64,000 nt of DNA from assembly GCF_026342735.1 (NCBI RefSeq), contig NZ_JAPEMM010000001.1:4836001-4900000 (forward strand). The letters run 5' to 3'. This DNA is from Streptomyces sp. NBC_00193. GTDB taxonomy: Bacteria; Actinomycetota; Actinomycetes; Streptomycetales; Streptomycetaceae. Below are positions 25,470 to 34,571 of this stretch, piece after piece; the first letter of the stretch is position 1, and every line of letters starts with the position of its first letter. The translations under genes and the position numbers were made by a program. Below the pieces are notes generated by a model, which ran no database searches, had not been told where the DNA came from, and worked only from the letters and a program-made list of their open reading frames with translations.

Positions 25470-25811
25470 ATGAACACCAGGGACATCGACGAGAACGTCA
25501 CCGCCGAGCTGGCCCGGCTCAGGGACAGCATCGACAACATCGACGCCGCCGTGGTGCACATGCTCGCCGAGCGGTTCAAGTGCACCCAGCAGGTCGGCCA
25601 CCTCAAGGCCCGCCACCAGCTGCCCCCGGCCGACCCGGGCCGCGAGGCCAGCCAGATCGCCCGGCTGCGCCAGCTCGCCGAGAACGCCAAGCTCGACCCC
25701 GCCTTCGCCGAGAAGCTCCTCAACTTCATCATCGCCGAGGTCATCCGCCACCACGAGACGATCGCCGCAGGCGAGGGTGAGGGCGAGAGCGCAGGCGCAG
25801 GCGCCGAATAG
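25470..25811 (+). CDS. Chorismate mutase, AroQ fold
   Basis: 113 residues, three-helix AroQ type: LARLRDSIDNIDAAVVHMLAERFKCTQQVGHLKA, with the active-site Arg and Lys residues of the family, then RLAENAKLDPAFAEKLLNFIIAEVIRHHE. It converts chorismate to prephenate for Phe/Tyr synthesis. The start may be the GTG six bases earlier (25464); neither has a clear ribosome site. The C-terminus ends in a Gly/Glu/Ala tail. Confidence 0.85.
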   Translation: MNTRDIDENVTAELARLRDSIDNIDAAVVHMLAERFKCTQQVGHLKARHQLPPADPGREASQIARLRQLAENAKLDPAFAEKLLNFIIAEVIRHHETIAAGEGEGESAGAGAE

Positions 25812-25851
25812 GAACTGGGGCCCGGCGCCGCCATCCGGCAGCATGGGCCCC

Positions 25852-28392
25852 ATGTCCGCACTGACGCGCAACGAAGCGCAGATCCGAGCCCGACTCCTCG
25901 ACGTCCGGCACTACGAGGTCGCCCTCGACCTCACCACCGGCGACGAGACCTTCGAGTCCTGCACCGTCATCCGGTTCACCGCACGCACCGCCGGCGACAC
26001 CTTCGTCGAGCTGAAACCGGACGAACTGCGCTCCGCCGCCCTCGACGGACACCCCCTGGACCCGGCCGCCCTCACCGACGGCCGCCTCCCCCTCACCGGC
26101 CTCACCGAAGGCCCCCACGAACTCCGCATCGCCGCCCGCATGCGCTACTCCCGCACCGGCGAAGGCCTGCACCGCTTCACCGACCCCGCGGACGGCGAGA
26201 CGTACGTCTACACCCAGATGTTCCTCGACGACGTCCAGCGCGTCTTCCCGGCCTTCGACCAGCCCGACCTCAAGGCCGTGTTCGAGTTCACCGTCACCGC
26301 CCCCGCGCACTGGACCGTCCTCGCCAACGGCATCACCACCCGCATCGGCGAACGCCCCGGTGACGGCGACGAACGCCCCGGCGACGGCGGCGACGGCTCC
26401 GCCCCCGAAGCCGGCATCTGGGCCTCCGCCCCCACCCCCGTCATCTCCACCTACCTCGCCGCCGTCGCCGCCGGCCCCTGGCACAGCATCCGCACCGAGC
26501 ACGCCGGGCTCCCCTTCGGCATCCACTGCCGCCGCTCCCTCGCCCCCCACCTCGACGCCGACGCGCAGGAGATCCTCGACCTCACCACCGCCTGCTACGA
26601 CCGCTTCCACGACAAGTTCACCGAGCCCTACCCCTTCGACTCCTACGACCAGGCCTTCGTGCCCGAGTTCAACGCCGGCGCCATGGAGAACCCCGGACTG
26701 GTCACCTTCCGCGACGACTACGTCTTCCGCTCCGCCGTCACCGACGCCGAACGCCAGCGCCGCGCCGTCACCATCGCGCACGAGATGGCCCACATGTGGT
26801 TCGGCGACCTCGTCACCCTCAGCTGGTGGGACGACATCTGGCTGAACGAGTCCTTCGCCGAGTTCATGGGCTACCAGACCCTCATCGAAGCCACCCGCTT
26901 CACCGAGACCTGGACCGGATTCGCCATGGAACGCAAACCCTGGGGCTACGACGCCGACCAGCGCCCCTCCACCCACGCCGTCGCCCCGGACGCCGCCGCC
27001 GTCCCCGACACCGCCTCCGCCCTCCTCAACTTCGACGGCATCTCCTACGCCAAGGGCGCCTCCGCCCTGCGCCAACTCGTCGCCTGGCTCGGCGAGAAGG
27101 ACTTCCTGGCCGGCATCAACACCCACTTCGCCCGCCACAAGTTCGCCAACGCCTCCCTCGCCGACTTCGTCGACTCCCTCGCCGCCCACACCGACCGCGA
27201 CGTCCACACCTGGGCCGAGACCTGGCTGCGCACCACCGGCGTCGACACCCTCACCCCCCGCCTCCAGGAGAGCCACGGAGGCTGGACCCTCACCGTCGAC
27301 CGCACCGGCAGCCGCCCCCACCACATCGCCGCCGGCCTCTACGACCGCGCCCCCGACGGAGCCATCGAACCGCGCGAGGTCCTCGCCCTCGACGTCCCCT
27401 CCGACGAGGTCCTCTCCGTGAGCGGCCCGCGCCCCGCCCTCCTCGTCCTCAACGACGGCGACCTCACCTACGCCAAGGTCCGCCTCGACGAGACCTCGCT
27501 CGAAACCGCCCTGCGCGGCATCTCCCGCATCCCCGACCCGCTCACCCGCGGCGTCGTCTGGAACTCCCTGCGCGACATGGTCCGCGACGGCGAACTGGCC
27601 GCCGCCGACTACCTGGCCACCGCCGAAGCCCACGTACCGGACGAAACCGACCTCGCGATCGTCCAAGGCGTCCTCGGCTTCACCCGCGCCCAGATCGCCG
27701 ACCGCTACCTCACCCCCGACCGCCGGGGTGACGCCCTCACCACCCTCACCACCATCGCCCGCGACCTGCTGCGACGCACCGAGGACGGCACCGACCCCGG
27801 CCTGCGCCTCCTCGCCGTCCGCACCCTCGTCGACAGCGCGACCCAGCCCGACACCATCGCCGGCTGGCTCGCCGAAGGCACCGTCCCCGGCGGCCCCGAA
27901 CTCGACCCCGAACTGCGCTGGCGCATCCTCGCCCGCCTGTCCGTACTCGGCGCCGCCGACGAAGCCGGCATCGACGAAGCCCTGGCCGCCGACCCCAGCG
28001 GCACCGGCCGCGAAGGCGCCGCCCGCTGCCGCGCCGCCCTCCCCACGGCCGAGGCCAAGGCCGCCGCCTGGGAGCGCCTCTTCCACGACGACTCCCTGTC
28101 CAACTACCTCTTCACCGCCACCGCCCAGGGCTTCTGGCAGCCCGAACAGGCCGACCTGGTACGGGAGTACGTACCGCGCGCCTACACCGAGGCCGTCACC
28201 CTCGCCGCCCGCCGCGGCCCCGCCATCGCCGAAGCCGCAGGCCGCTGGGCCCTCCCCGGCCACGAGATCACCGAAGCCAACCTCGAGGCCGGCCACACCG
28301 CCCTGACCGCCCCCGACATCACCCCCCTCCTCCACCGCAAACTCGCCGACCACCTCGACGACCTCACCCGAGCCCTACGAGCCCGCCGCTGA
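25852..28392 (+). CDS. pepN: Aminopeptidase N (M1 family)
   Basis: 846 residues. The exopeptidase motif is GAMENPG (about residue 280), zinc site HEMAHMWFGD plus NESFAEF. The C-terminal ERAP1-like helical domain is complete. The cytosolic enzyme removes N-terminal residues from peptides. The ATG at 25852 is preferred over 25843 by similarity of MSALTRNEAQ to other family starts. Odd point: a Gly/Asp/Pro-rich insertion with an internal duplication (GERPGDGDERPGDGGDG) near residue 165, ahead of the catalytic domain. Confidence 0.93.
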   Translation: MSALTRNEAQIRARLLDVRHYEVALDLTTGDETFESCTVIRFTARTAGDTFVELKPDELRSAALDGHPLDPAALTDGRLPLTGLTEGPHELRIAARMRYSRTGEGLHRFTDPADGETYVYTQMFLDDVQRVFPAFDQPDLKAVFEFTVTAPAHWTVLANGITTRIGERPGDGDERPGDGGDGSAPEAGIWASAPTPVISTYLAAVAAGPWHSIRTEHAGLPFGIHCRRSLAPHLDADAQEILDLTTACYDRFHDKFTEPYPFDSYDQAFVPEFNAGAMENPGLVTFRDDYVFRSAVTDAERQRRAVTIAHEMAHMWFGDLVTLSWWDDIWLNESFAEFMGYQTLIEATRFTETWTGFAMERKPWGYDADQRPSTHAVAPDAAAVPDTASALLNFDGISYAKGASALRQLVAWLGEKDFLAGINTHFARHKFANASLADFVDSLAAHTDRDVHTWAETWLRTTGVDTLTPRLQESHGGWTLTVDRTGSRPHHIAAGLYDRAPDGAIEPREVLALDVPSDEVLSVSGPRPALLVLNDGDLTYAKVRLDETSLETALRGISRIPDPLTRGVVWNSLRDMVRDGELAAADYLATAEAHVPDETDLAIVQGVLGFTRAQIADRYLTPDRRGDALTTLTTIARDLLRRTEDGTDPGLRLLAVRTLVDSATQPDTIAGWLAEGTVPGGPELDPELRWRILARLSVLGAADEAGIDEALAADPSGTGREGAARCRAALPTAEAKAAAWERLFHDDSLSNYLFTATAQGFWQPEQADLVREYVPRAYTEAVTLAARRGPAIAEAAGRWALPGHEITEANLEAGHTALTAPDITPLLHRKLADHLDDLTRALRARR

Positions 28393-28910
28393 CCCACCCC
28401 ACCAGGGGGGCCGGGGACCACCTCCCCGACCGGCCGCCGGCCTCCCGAAGGCCCGGCTTGCCCCACCCGTCGGCGGTGCGGCCGGCGCGCCCTGCGGGGC
28501 GGAAATCCCCTACCCACCCTTCGCCCGTTCCCCGGGCTGCGCCCGGACCCCCTGGGGCTCCGCCCCAGTCCCCGCGCCTCAAACGCCGGCGAAAATCCAG
28601 CCCCTCCGGCGTTTGAGGAGCGGGGGTCCGGGGGCTGGCCCCTGGCAACGGCGCCGCACGCGGCAACGGGTCCGGGGCGCAGCCCCGGGGAACGGGCGAA
28701 GGGCGGGTAGGGGACCCCGCCCCGCAGGGCCCACCCAGCCGCACCCGCCCACCGGTCCCGCCCCGAGGACGGACACCCCGACGGCTTGAAATCAACCACG
28801 CATAAACCCGGGCGGTTACCCCATTCGGGTCGGATCGTTGTACCCCCGGGTGCCCCACCCCAGCCGAGCGGCACCACCCGCCGCCGATCCGTTCCCGTGA
28901 GGACAACCGC
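28393..28910. other. 518-bp gap holding a large palindromic repeat
   Basis: No gene visible on either strand. The middle is the composite inverted repeat 28490-28729. The last 130 bases before the decarboxylase are less GC-rich and must hold its promoter; I see no DmdR-type iron box (TTAGGTTAGGCTNNCCTAA) there. Confidence 0.6.
28490..28729. repeat. 240-bp composite inverted repeat (dispersed repeat, copies B1 and B2)
   Basis: Arms of about 100 and 124 bp. Outer pair: CCTGCGGGGCGG (28491-28502) with 28717-28728. Middle pair: CCCCTACCC...CCGTTCCCC (28507-28532) with 28687-28713. Inner pair: CCTCAAACGCCGG (28577-28589) with CCGGCGTTTGAGG (28606-28618). The right arm has about 25 extra bases (GGCAACGGCGCCGCACGCGG region). 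Each inner half is a copy of the common Streptomyces repeat. Confidence 0.85.
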
Positions 28911-30311
28911 ATGACAGCGCCCCCCGGCACAGGCAGACGCGGCACCGCCCCGCTCGCCGGCGGACCCCACGGCCCCGACGCCCTGCAACCACTCCTCGCC
29001 ACCGTCCTCGACGCCCTGCGCACCGGAGCCCGCGCCCGCGGCGGACCACTCCCGGCCGGCGGACCCGAGGCCGTCACCGCCCGCGTCACCGCCGCACTCG
29101 GCGAGGTGTTCCCCGACCACGGACACGGCGACCACGAAGCACTACGGACCCTCGTCCACACCCTCACCGCCGGCGCGGCCGACCCCGCCGACCCCCTGTG
29201 CGCAGCCCACCTGCACTGCCCGCCCCTCGCCGTCGCGGCCGCCGCCGACCTCGCCGCCAGCGCCCTCAACGCCTCCCTCGACTCCTGGGACCAGGCCCCC
29301 GCCGCCTCCGCCCTCGAAACCCTCCTCACCCGCACGCTCGCCGCGGAGTTCCACGACACCCCCCACCCCGACGCCGTCCTCACCACCGGCGGCACCGAGG
29401 CCAACCACCTCGCCCTCCTCCTCGCCCGCGAACGCCACGGCCCCCACCTCACCGTCCTGCACGGCGCCAACGCCCACCACTCCATCCCGCGCGCCGCCTG
29501 GCTCCTCGGCCTGCCACCCGCCCGCAGCCTCCCCACCCCCACCGGCACCCTCACCCCCGCCACCCTCGCCGAGGCCCTCGCCACCACCACCGGCCCCGTC
29601 CTCGTCACCGCCACCGCCGGCACCACCGACGCCGGCCTCATCGACCCCCTCGACGCCCTCGCCGACCTCTGCGACCACCACGGCGCCGACCTCCACATCG
29701 ACGCCGCCTACGGCGGCCTCCTCCACCTCAGCCCCCGCCACCGCCCCAAACTCGCCGGCCTGCACCGCGCCCGGTCGATCACCCTCGACCTGCACAAACT
29801 CGGCTGGCAACCCATCGCCGCCGGACTCCTCACCGTCCCCGACACCACCCTGCTCGCCCCCCTCGCCCACCAGGCCGACTACCTCAACGCCCCCGACGAC
29901 ACCCGAGCCGGCCTGCCCGACCTCCTCGGCCGCTCCCTGCGCACCACCCGACGCGCAGACGCCCTCAAGATCGCCGCAACCCTGCGCTCCCTCGGCCGAG
30001 ACGGCCTCACCCACCTCATCGACCTCACCTGCGCACGCGCCGACCAGCTCGCCCGACTCCTCGAAGCACACCCCGGCTTCGAACTCCACGCGGCGCCCAC
30101 CATCAGCACCGTCCTGTTCCGGCCCACCCACGCCGACGACACCGCACTCGCCACCCTCCGCCGCACCCTCCTCCAGAGCGGCACCGCCGTACTGGGCCGG
30201 GCCACCGCCGACGGCCGCCTCTGGCTCAAGGCCACCCTGCTCAACCCCCACACCACGGCGGGGGACCTGGACGCCCTCGTGAACCTCCTGGAAGGCAGCA
30301 CCCACCGATGA
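28911..30311 (+). CDS. desA: PLP-dependent decarboxylase, DesA-like (probable lysine decarboxylase)
   Basis: 466 residues of the group II decarboxylases. The PLP lysine is K296 in LDLHKLGWQP. TTGGTEANHLALLLAR, HGANAHHSIPRAAWLLG and DLHIDAAYGG are the phosphate and ring-stacking segments. Paired with a lysine N-hydroxylase gene (ATGA overlap), it should make cadaverine for a hydroxamate siderophore such as desferrioxamine. The substrate is inferred from the partner. The remaining des genes (acyltransferase desC, synthetase desD) are not here. Confidence 0.75.
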   Translation: MTAPPGTGRRGTAPLAGGPHGPDALQPLLATVLDALRTGARARGGPLPAGGPEAVTARVTAALGEVFPDHGHGDHEALRTLVHTLTAGAADPADPLCAAHLHCPPLAVAAAADLAASALNASLDSWDQAPAASALETLLTRTLAAEFHDTPHPDAVLTTGGTEANHLALLLARERHGPHLTVLHGANAHHSIPRAAWLLGLPPARSLPTPTGTLTPATLAEALATTTGPVLVTATAGTTDAGLIDPLDALADLCDHHGADLHIDAAYGGLLHLSPRHRPKLAGLHRARSITLDLHKLGWQPIAAGLLTVPDTTLLAPLAHQADYLNAPDDTRAGLPDLLGRSLRTTRRADALKIAATLRSLGRDGLTHLIDLTCARADQLARLLEAHPGFELHAAPTISTVLFRPTHADDTALATLRRTLLQSGTAVLGRATADGRLWLKATLLNPHTTAGDLDALVNLLEGSTHR

Positions 30312-31717
30312 CCGCCCAGCTCGATGCACCCCACGACCTCGTCGGAATCGGCATCGGCCCCTTCAATCTCTCCCTCGCCGCACTCGCCCACGGCCTGCCC
30401 CGGCAAGGCGCCGCAGAACTCGCCACCGCGTTCTACGACCAGCGCCGCGACTTCCGCTGGCACCCCGGACTCCTCATCGACGGAGCCACCCTCCAAGTCC
30501 CCTTCCTCGCCGACCTCGTCACCCTCGCCGACCCCTCCAGCCCCTGGTCGTTCCTCAGCTACCTCAAGCACAAGGAACGCCTCTTCCCCTTCTACTTCGC
30601 CGAGAACTTCCACATCCAGCGCGCCGAATACGACGCCTACTGCCGCTGGGTCGCCGGCCGCCTGCCCGGACTCCACTTCGGCAACCAGGTCGACGCCGTC
30701 CGCTGGAACCCCGAACGCGACCTCTTCGAAGTCGACTTCACCCAACTCGACACCGACGGAGAAGCCGAAGCCCTCGGCCGCACCTACACCCGCAACCTCG
30801 CCCTCGGCATCGGCACCGCCCCCTACGTCCCCGAGCCGCTGCGCCCCCTCGCCGAAGCCCCCACCGTCCCGGTGATCCACTCCTCCGAGTACCTCGACAA
30901 CCGGCAGCGCATCCTGGGCGCCGACCACGTCACCGTCATCGGATCGGGCCAGTCAGGAGCCGAGGTCTTCCTCGACCTGCTCCGCTCCCGCCCCGCCGGC
31001 CGCGAACGCCTCACCTGGCTCGCCCGCACTCCCTCCTTCGCCCCCATGGAGTACTCCAAGCTCGGCCTGGAACACTTCACCCCCGACTACACCCGCTACT
31101 TCCACTCCCTCCCCGAACCGGTCCGCGACCGCCTCGTCCCCGCCCAGTGGCAACTCCACAAGGGCATCGACGCCGCCACCATCGCCGCCATCCACGAAGA
31201 GCTCTACCGCCGCACCCTCGACGGAGGCTGGCCCGACGCCGTCCTCACCCCCGGAGTCAGCGTCCGCACCGCCGGCCGCGTCGCCACCACCAAGGTCGAA
31301 CTCCACCTCGAACACGTGGAACAGGGCACCCGCTCACGCCTCACCACCGACGCCGTCGTCCTCGCCACCGGCTACCGCGAACGCCCCCTCACCCGCCTCC
31401 TCGCCGGACTCGACCCCTACCTGCGCAAGGACTCCTCCGGCCGCCCCCGCATCGACGACCGTTACCGGATGATCACCGACCCGGCCGTCACCGGCAGCGT
31501 CTTCGTCCAGAACGGCGAACGCCACACCCACGGCGTCGGAGCCCCTGACCTCGGCCTCGCCGCCTGGCGCAGCGCCGCCATCCTGAACACCCTGACGGAC
31601 AAGGAGCCCTACCCCCAGCCCATCCGCACGGCCTTCACCACCTTCGGCCTCGAACAGCGGGAGCACGCCCGGCCCCAACCCGCCGGCGAACTGCTCCCAC
31701 TGGTCGAGCACCCGTAA
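30308..31717 (+). CDS. desB: Lysine/cadaverine N-hydroxylase, DesB-like flavin monooxygenase
   Basis: 469 residues: FAD loop GIGIGPFNLSLAAL near residue 13, NADPH loop VTVIGSGQSGAEVFLDLL, and ATGYRERPL near the C-terminus, as in IucD/SidA-type N-hydroxylating monooxygenases. It would hydroxylate cadaverine made by the preceding gene to N-hydroxycadaverine. Overlaps it by 4 nt. The next gene is on the other strand, so the operon ends here. Confidence 0.82.
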   Translation: MTAQLDAPHDLVGIGIGPFNLSLAALAHGLPRQGAAELATAFYDQRRDFRWHPGLLIDGATLQVPFLADLVTLADPSSPWSFLSYLKHKERLFPFYFAENFHIQRAEYDAYCRWVAGRLPGLHFGNQVDAVRWNPERDLFEVDFTQLDTDGEAEALGRTYTRNLALGIGTAPYVPEPLRPLAEAPTVPVIHSSEYLDNRQRILGADHVTVIGSGQSGAEVFLDLLRSRPAGRERLTWLARTPSFAPMEYSKLGLEHFTPDYTRYFHSLPEPVRDRLVPAQWQLHKGIDAATIAAIHEELYRRTLDGGWPDAVLTPGVSVRTAGRVATTKVELHLEHVEQGTRSRLTTDAVVLATGYRERPLTRLLAGLDPYLRKDSSGRPRIDDRYRMITDPAVTGSVFVQNGERHTHGVGAPDLGLAAWRSAAILNTLTDKEPYPQPIRTAFTTFGLEQREHARPQPAGELLPLVEHP

Positions 31718-31759
31718 GGAGAAACGTTCAGAAGACCGCCGTCTTTAAGGACCGACGCC

Positions 31760-33571
31760 TTAGAAGACCGGTGTCCCGGCTCGGGTCAGCCGCCAGTCCA
31801 CGGACGCGAACTGCGCCGGGTCCACCGTCCCCTTCGCCTTCACCCACTGGATGATCGTGTTGCGTATCTCGTCCGAGTTCGCCCACAGCTGCTTGGACTG
31901 CGGCACGTGCGGGAAATTGCCGCCGCCCGAAGCCCGGTAGTTGTTCACCGCCAGCACGAACTGCGCCGCCGGATCCACCGGCTTCCCCTGGAACGACAGC
32001 CCCGAGATCCGCGAACCCACCGGCTCGGAAACATCGATGTCGTACGTCAACCCGTACACGGCGTCGTAGTTGTAGTCCGGCGTACCCTCCGCGTTCGTCA
32101 GCTTCGCCGGATCCACCACGTCACCGGGAGCCGTCCGCACGTAGTACTTCGCCGAATACTCCAGATAGTCCTTGATCTGCGCGCCCGTCAGCAGCCGCGC
32201 CTCCAGCGTGTTCTCGAACGGATACAGACCCGCCGCATCCCTGATCGTCACCTGCCCCGACGGAATCGCCGCCGTACGCGAGAAACACGAAGCCTGCGAC
32301 AGCACCGGCAGCGCACCCCACTCCGTACCCGCCAGCGCCCCCTTCACCGTCTCCGCCTGCACGTGGTTGATCAGATCGATGATCGCCACGTCCTTGACCG
32401 GCCCGTCCACCGAGGACATCGCCTGCGTCGACGTACCGATCACCTGGTTCACATACGCCACGACCTTGCGGTGCTCGTCCGACAGCAGCCCCACGATCTC
32501 CGGGTCCTCCACCGCCGCATTCGAATTCAGCACCCGGGCCGACACCTTCGACACCGACCAGCAGCCCTTCGCCCACGTCAGCTCGAAGTCGAACAGCGTC
32601 AGCCGCTGCCCCCACTTCAACGGCTCGGACAACACCACGTCCTTGCCCGTCGCCTTGTTCCGCACCCGGTACTCCGGGATCTCCGTGTGCGCGTGCCCCA
32701 CCAGGATCGCGTCGATCCCCGGCACCTGCTCCGCCACCAGACCCGCCGCGTTCTCGATGTACGGCAGCTGGTCCCCGTAGCTCGACGTACCGCTCGAACC
32801 CGAATGCGCCGACACGATCACCACATCCGCACCCAGCGACCGCAGCCGCGGCACGTACTTCGCCGCCTGCTCCTCAAGACCCGGGAACGTCATCTTCCCC
32901 TGCACGTTCGCCTTGTCCCAGATCGCGATCCCCGGATTCGTCAGACCCAGCACCGCCACCTTCACGTCCCGCCCGTGCGGCGTACGCAGCCGGTGCATGC
33001 TGTACGGCGGGAACGCCGGCCGCAGCGTCTTCGCATCCAGCGCGTTCGCCCCCAGCAACGGGAAGTCGCACTGCTCCTCGAACTTCCGCAGCACCGGAAT
33101 ACCGTAATTGAACTCGTGGTTCCCCAGCGCCGCCGCGTCATAACCGATCGCGTTCATCGCCTGCGCCATCGGATGCACCGGACCGCGCCGCGCGGTGATC
33201 GGATCCACCTTCGCGTAGTAGTACGAAAGCTGCGTCCCCTGAATGGTGTCCCCGGCATCGATCAGCAGCGTGTTGCGCCGCCCCTTCTCCGCCCGCACCT
33301 GGTTCACCAGCGTGGAGATCTTCGCCAGACCGACGTCGTTGTGCGCCTTGTCGTCGAACTCCTTGTCCGTGAAGTAGTCCCAGTTGAAGACGTTCCCGTG
33401 CAGGTCGGTCGTCCCCATCACCGTGAACGCGTACGTCTTCGCCCCCGCCGCCGAAGCGCCGCCGGCCACCGCCTCGGCCGCGGCGGCCGGGGTGCTCGTG
33501 GCCCCCGCCAACGCCACAGCCGCACCCGTCGCGGCCGACGTGCCCAGAAATGTCCTACGGTCCAAAGCCAT
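31760..33571 (-). CDS. Tat-exported 5'-nucleotidase / 2',3'-cyclic phosphodiesterase family
   Basis: 603 residues from the ATG at 33571 (GGGAG upstream). The twin-arginine signal MALDRRTFLGTSAATGAAVALAG marks folded export. The metallophosphatase domain has TDLHGN, DAGDTIQGT, GNHEFNYG and GHAHTEIP, whose metals are loaded in the cytoplasm, which explains the Tat route. The C-terminal substrate domain includes YPFENTLEARLLTGAQIKDYLE and NNYRASGGGNFPH. It frees phosphate and nucleosides from external nucleotides. Confidence 0.92.
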   Translation of the reverse strand: MALDRRTFLGTSAATGAAVALAGATSTPAAAAEAVAGGASAAGAKTYAFTVMGTTDLHGNVFNWDYFTDKEFDDKAHNDVGLAKISTLVNQVRAEKGRRNTLLIDAGDTIQGTQLSYYYAKVDPITARRGPVHPMAQAMNAIGYDAAALGNHEFNYGIPVLRKFEEQCDFPLLGANALDAKTLRPAFPPYSMHRLRTPHGRDVKVAVLGLTNPGIAIWDKANVQGKMTFPGLEEQAAKYVPRLRSLGADVVIVSAHSGSSGTSSYGDQLPYIENAAGLVAEQVPGIDAILVGHAHTEIPEYRVRNKATGKDVVLSEPLKWGQRLTLFDFELTWAKGCWSVSKVSARVLNSNAAVEDPEIVGLLSDEHRKVVAYVNQVIGTSTQAMSSVDGPVKDVAIIDLINHVQAETVKGALAGTEWGALPVLSQASCFSRTAAIPSGQVTIRDAAGLYPFENTLEARLLTGAQIKDYLEYSAKYYVRTAPGDVVDPAKLTNAEGTPDYNYDAVYGLTYDIDVSEPVGSRISGLSFQGKPVDPAAQFVLAVNNYRASGGGNFPHVPQSKQLWANSDEIRNTIIQWVKAKGTVDPAQFASVDWRLTRAGTPVF

Positions 33572-33710
33572 GCCGTCTCCCTTGTGAGGTGCGTGTACAC
33601 AGATAGGCAACGCGCGTAGATTCTGACCCAGCAGTAACAAGCCGCAACACCCCCACCAGGTTTCGATCCGATGACCACCCCCGTACGAGCAGCAGTGCGA
33701 GAGTGAATCC

Positions 33711-34412
33711 ATGACCCAGGACGCATCGCACCAGCCCTACGGAACCCCCGAAGTCCCCCGCGTCGCAGTCCGCGGCGAAGCCACCCTCGAAGTCGACCCC
33801 GAGATCGCCCGCATCGGCATCACCGTCAGCGCCCGCGGCACCGACCGGCGCACCGCCCTCGAAGACCTCACCCGCCGCAACAACGCCGTCCTCGACCTCG
33901 TCAAAAGCTATGGCGACCCCGTCGAAAAGCTCGAAACCGGCGCCTTCTCCATCACCCCCGAACTCACCCGCCACGGCCGCGGCGAACGCATCCGCGCCTA
34001 CCACGGACGCGTCCACCTCACCGCCGAACTCAACGACTTCACCACCCTCGGCGAACTCACCACCCGCCTCGCCGACCTCGAACTCACCCAGGTCGACGGA
34101 CCCTGGTGGGCCCTGCGCCCCACCTCACCCGCGCACGGCGAAGCCCGCCGCCAAGCCGTACTCGAAGCCGTCCAGCGCGCCCGCGAATACGCCGCCGCCC
34201 TCGGAGCCGACCTCGCCGCCCTCGTCGAACTCGCCGACCTCGGAGCCGAGAACGCCCCCGCGCCCTTCCACGCAGCCGGCGCCGGCATGCGCACCATGGC
34301 CTTCAGCACCGCCGAAGACGCAGGCGTCCCCGCCCTCGACCTCGAACCCCAGCGCCAGACCGTCTACGCGCAGGTGAACGCACGCTTCACGATGACCCCT
34401 CCCCAGCTCTGA
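33711..34412 (+). CDS. SIMPL (DUF541) domain protein
   Basis: 233 residues without a signal peptide. The SIMPL fold starts at VPRVAVRGEATLEVDPEIARIGITVSARG and ends with RQTVYAQVNARFTM. The biochemical function of the family is not known; bacterial members have been linked to oxidative stress and to interaction with other proteins. Divergent from the nucleotidase. A terminator at 34448 separates it from pyk. Confidence 0.85.
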   Translation: MTQDASHQPYGTPEVPRVAVRGEATLEVDPEIARIGITVSARGTDRRTALEDLTRRNNAVLDLVKSYGDPVEKLETGAFSITPELTRHGRGERIRAYHGRVHLTAELNDFTTLGELTTRLADLELTQVDGPWWALRPTSPAHGEARRQAVLEAVQRAREYAAALGADLAALVELADLGAENAPAPFHAAGAGMRTMAFSTAEDAGVPALDLEPQRQTVYAQVNARFTMTPPQL

Positions 34413-34447
34413 CCCCTCAGCTCCGAAAACCCGAAAATCGGCGCCCC

Positions 34448-34471
34448 GGGGGTGCTCATCAGAGCACCCCC
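34448..34471. terminator. Terminator between the SIMPL gene and pyk
   Basis: GGGGGTGCTC-ATCA-GAGCACCCCC, a perfect 10-bp stem 36 bases after the stop. Confidence 0.8.
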
Positions 34472-34489
34472 ATGCACATTCAACAATTG

Positions 34490-34518
34490 TCAACAACCTT
34501 TTGCTCAAAGGTTGTTGA
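34490..34518 (+). promoter_or_regulatory. AT-rich dyad in the pyk promoter/leader
   Basis: TCAACAACCTTT-TGCTC-AAAGGTTGTTGA is a perfect 12-bp inverted repeat about 55 bases before the pyk ATG. It is much richer in A/T than the surroundings. A further CAACAATTG sits just upstream. It may be an operator or an mRNA hairpin. Confidence 0.55.
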
Positions 34519-34571
34519 GTGGACACCCGGAACCAATTTCCTACTCCCTGGTAGGGGCATACGCTCGCCTC

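Noticed and set aside
28730..28910. DmdR/iron box in front of the desA-like gene
   Set aside because: No sequence close to TTAGGTTAGGCTNNCCTAA could be found on either strand.
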